Shown: positions 62,640-64,000 of the stretch, piece by piece | How positions within the stretch are numbered: position 1 is the first letter of the stretch | Layout of the letters: each line of letters opens with the position of its first letter | Assembly (NCBI GenBank): GCA_963576475.1 | Contig: OY754990.1 | Span: 13,695,061-13,759,060, forward strand | Direction of reading: 5' to 3' | Source: Molanna angustata | Taxonomy: Eukaryota > Arthropoda > Insecta > Trichoptera > Molannidae | Length of the DNA: 64,000 nucleotides | Position numbers and translations under genes: made by a program | Notes under the pieces: model-generated | Databases searched by the model: none | What the model was told of the DNA's origin: nothing | Seen by the model: the letters and a program-made list of their open reading frames with translations, nothing else

Positions 62640-63735
62640 TATATTTTATTTGTAGCAAATAAATTTATCATAAAAAAATATTTTTCTTAGTAAAAAATGT
62701 TTAAGAATATCTAGAATTTAAAAAAAAAATTGTATTGTCTATATTTATACCAATTTTCGGCGTTCTAGCTTTTATTGTTTTTGAGATATATTGAAAAATA
62801 AAGTAAATATTCCAAAGTTGATGATCCCTGATTGAAACAAAAAATTGAAAATTCTGAATATAAAAGTTTTGTAGGCCTATAAGTTTCAATATTTTTTTGA
62901 AATTTTAGGCTCTTTGCATAAAGCGGATCTGAAGTTATAAGGGGACACACACACTAAATGTTCTACTCCTAATCCTGAATCAAAGAATTATAATAGTATA
63001 GAATACTCTTTAGCCTACAGTAAATGCGACTGCTTTATGTTGACTAATTTGGTCAACATTTTGCTACGAGCATTCAGTAATCATTTGGCCGTCTACGTGA
63101 TACGTTCCCCAAATAGGGTATTTTTAACTGCTTGCAAAATTATTTACGGAATAGTTAGCAAAATAGCAAAATTACTTGCTAAATTATAGCAGATTCATAC
63201 ATATATTGACACGAGCCGGCCAATAAAACGGCTTCAATTTTTCAACGAGTTATTGTATGGGAATGTGTATTCTATAGTTAATATGCAGTAAATATTATAT
63301 ATGCAGTAAAGCCTCTAAGTTGGTGTTTTTTTACTTCAAAGTTGGAAAAACGTAAAAAATATAGACCCTGCATACAAATCTTAGTTTCATATTTATCCCT
63401 GAACACCTGATCCCGATTTCATCTCCTTGTCCTTACCCTATCCTTTTGTTTGCTATGAATTATTATTATTTTTTTGTTTTAATAGTATATTATAAATATT
63501 TTCTTTGTTTTCTTTTGCTCTTATTCTTTTGTTGTTGTACATACACAATTTTGTCATACTTTGTAATCTGGTTGGTTGGAAGAAATTGTCTGATGGCAAT
63601 AAGCCCGCCAGTGTACAATATATTTGTTTATATTATGTACAGAAAGTTGAATAAATCTCGCGTATCTTGGCTTGATACTTTGTCAATATGTTAAGAGAAA
63701 TAAATTCTCTCGAACAAATCGACAGTTGGAAAAGA
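62640..63735 (-). repeat. Dispersed repeat DR-B, inverted copy in three pieces
   Basis: 62640-62985, 63290-63400 and 63650-63735 follow each other in the order of 58020-58700 inverted. The gaps (62990-63290, 63400-63650) hold other sequence, including CTTATTGCCATCAGACAATT-like wording shared with 5225-5270. Terminal hairpin 63681-63724 with GAGAA/TTCTC. Confidence 0.65.
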
Positions 63736-64000
63736 GTGAAAGCACTATTGTAAGCCGGTGCCTCACGGCCAATGTTGCAAATAGTAGGAAATAAATTGTC
63801 TAAATTAATGTTTGTAAAAATAAGACAAGACCAAACATGACATGAAACATTAGCATATAATGGCCGAGTCGTGTGACCGTCAGGAATGTACACAGTGTTG
63901 TGTTGTAGACGTCTTCTTCTTCTTCTTCTGATTGTTAAGGGGGTAGGAGATACGCCTCAGTGAGCACACACCGTGGGACCCGAACAATGTGCACCAGTGG

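Overview
The window looks like a piece of an insect nuclear genome. It has AT-rich spliced introns, RTE-, R1-, R4- and CR1-like LINE remnants, tRNA-derived SINEs, hAT- and mariner-type DNA transposons, a Penelope-like element and many satellites. Lepidoptera is my guess but is not proven. No bacterial-style gene organisation, rRNA, CRISPR or virus was seen.

The only host gene I can support runs right to left across 29505-618. Fifteen minus-strand exons (29343-29505, 25597-25742, 18848-19015, 17640-17798, 15804-15973, 13543-13696, 11891-12002, 10504-10688, 8941-9132, 7665-7805, 6986-7094, 6416-6573, 4771-4829, 3572-3745, 618-747) all have AG/GT borders. They join without a frame break into about 740 codons that encode seven consecutive Ig domains. 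Six domains are split over two exons and the seventh over three. Sequence and domain order resemble arthropod Echinoid/Fred adhesion receptors, with nephrin/Hibris or Sidestep as alternatives. The signal peptide lies upstream (above 29505) and the FN3, transmembrane and cytoplasmic parts lie beyond base 1.

The introns are packed with repeats: a 31-bp minisatellite (812-1945), a ~110-bp satellite (1946-3410), 56-57-bp arrays (7185-7620, 11281-11690), a 57-bp satellite with a 522-bp higher-order unit (19060-21840), LINE fragments, a 610-bp hAT MITE (13938-14547) and SINEs. Several insertions sit within 20-80 bp of splice sites.

Upstream of the exons (29.5-64 kb) I see mostly mobile DNA: a foldback element with ~500-bp inverted arms (27544-28727) and a related half copy (35240-36345); a long-TIR MITE inside a minisatellite (29857-30318); a deleted mariner (36641-37192); a LINE with an intact endonuclease-type C-terminal ORF (37912-38874); a 557-bp TA tract (41508-42064); a LINE cut by a hAT element with a perfect 8-bp target duplication (42718-43432); RTE elements (44640-45735, 46100-46830, 47975-49110); and a 2.3-kb palindrome made of two head-to-head Penelope-like copies (49724-52063). 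The rest is nested LINE debris and dispersed repeats, named here DR-A to DR-F.

The most interesting signal is a set of hammerhead-ribozyme-like folds in the Penelope arms and at two other loci. Their helices change in a compensated way. These are followed by the palindrome itself and the foldback element, for which an approximate empty-site relative is also present in the window.
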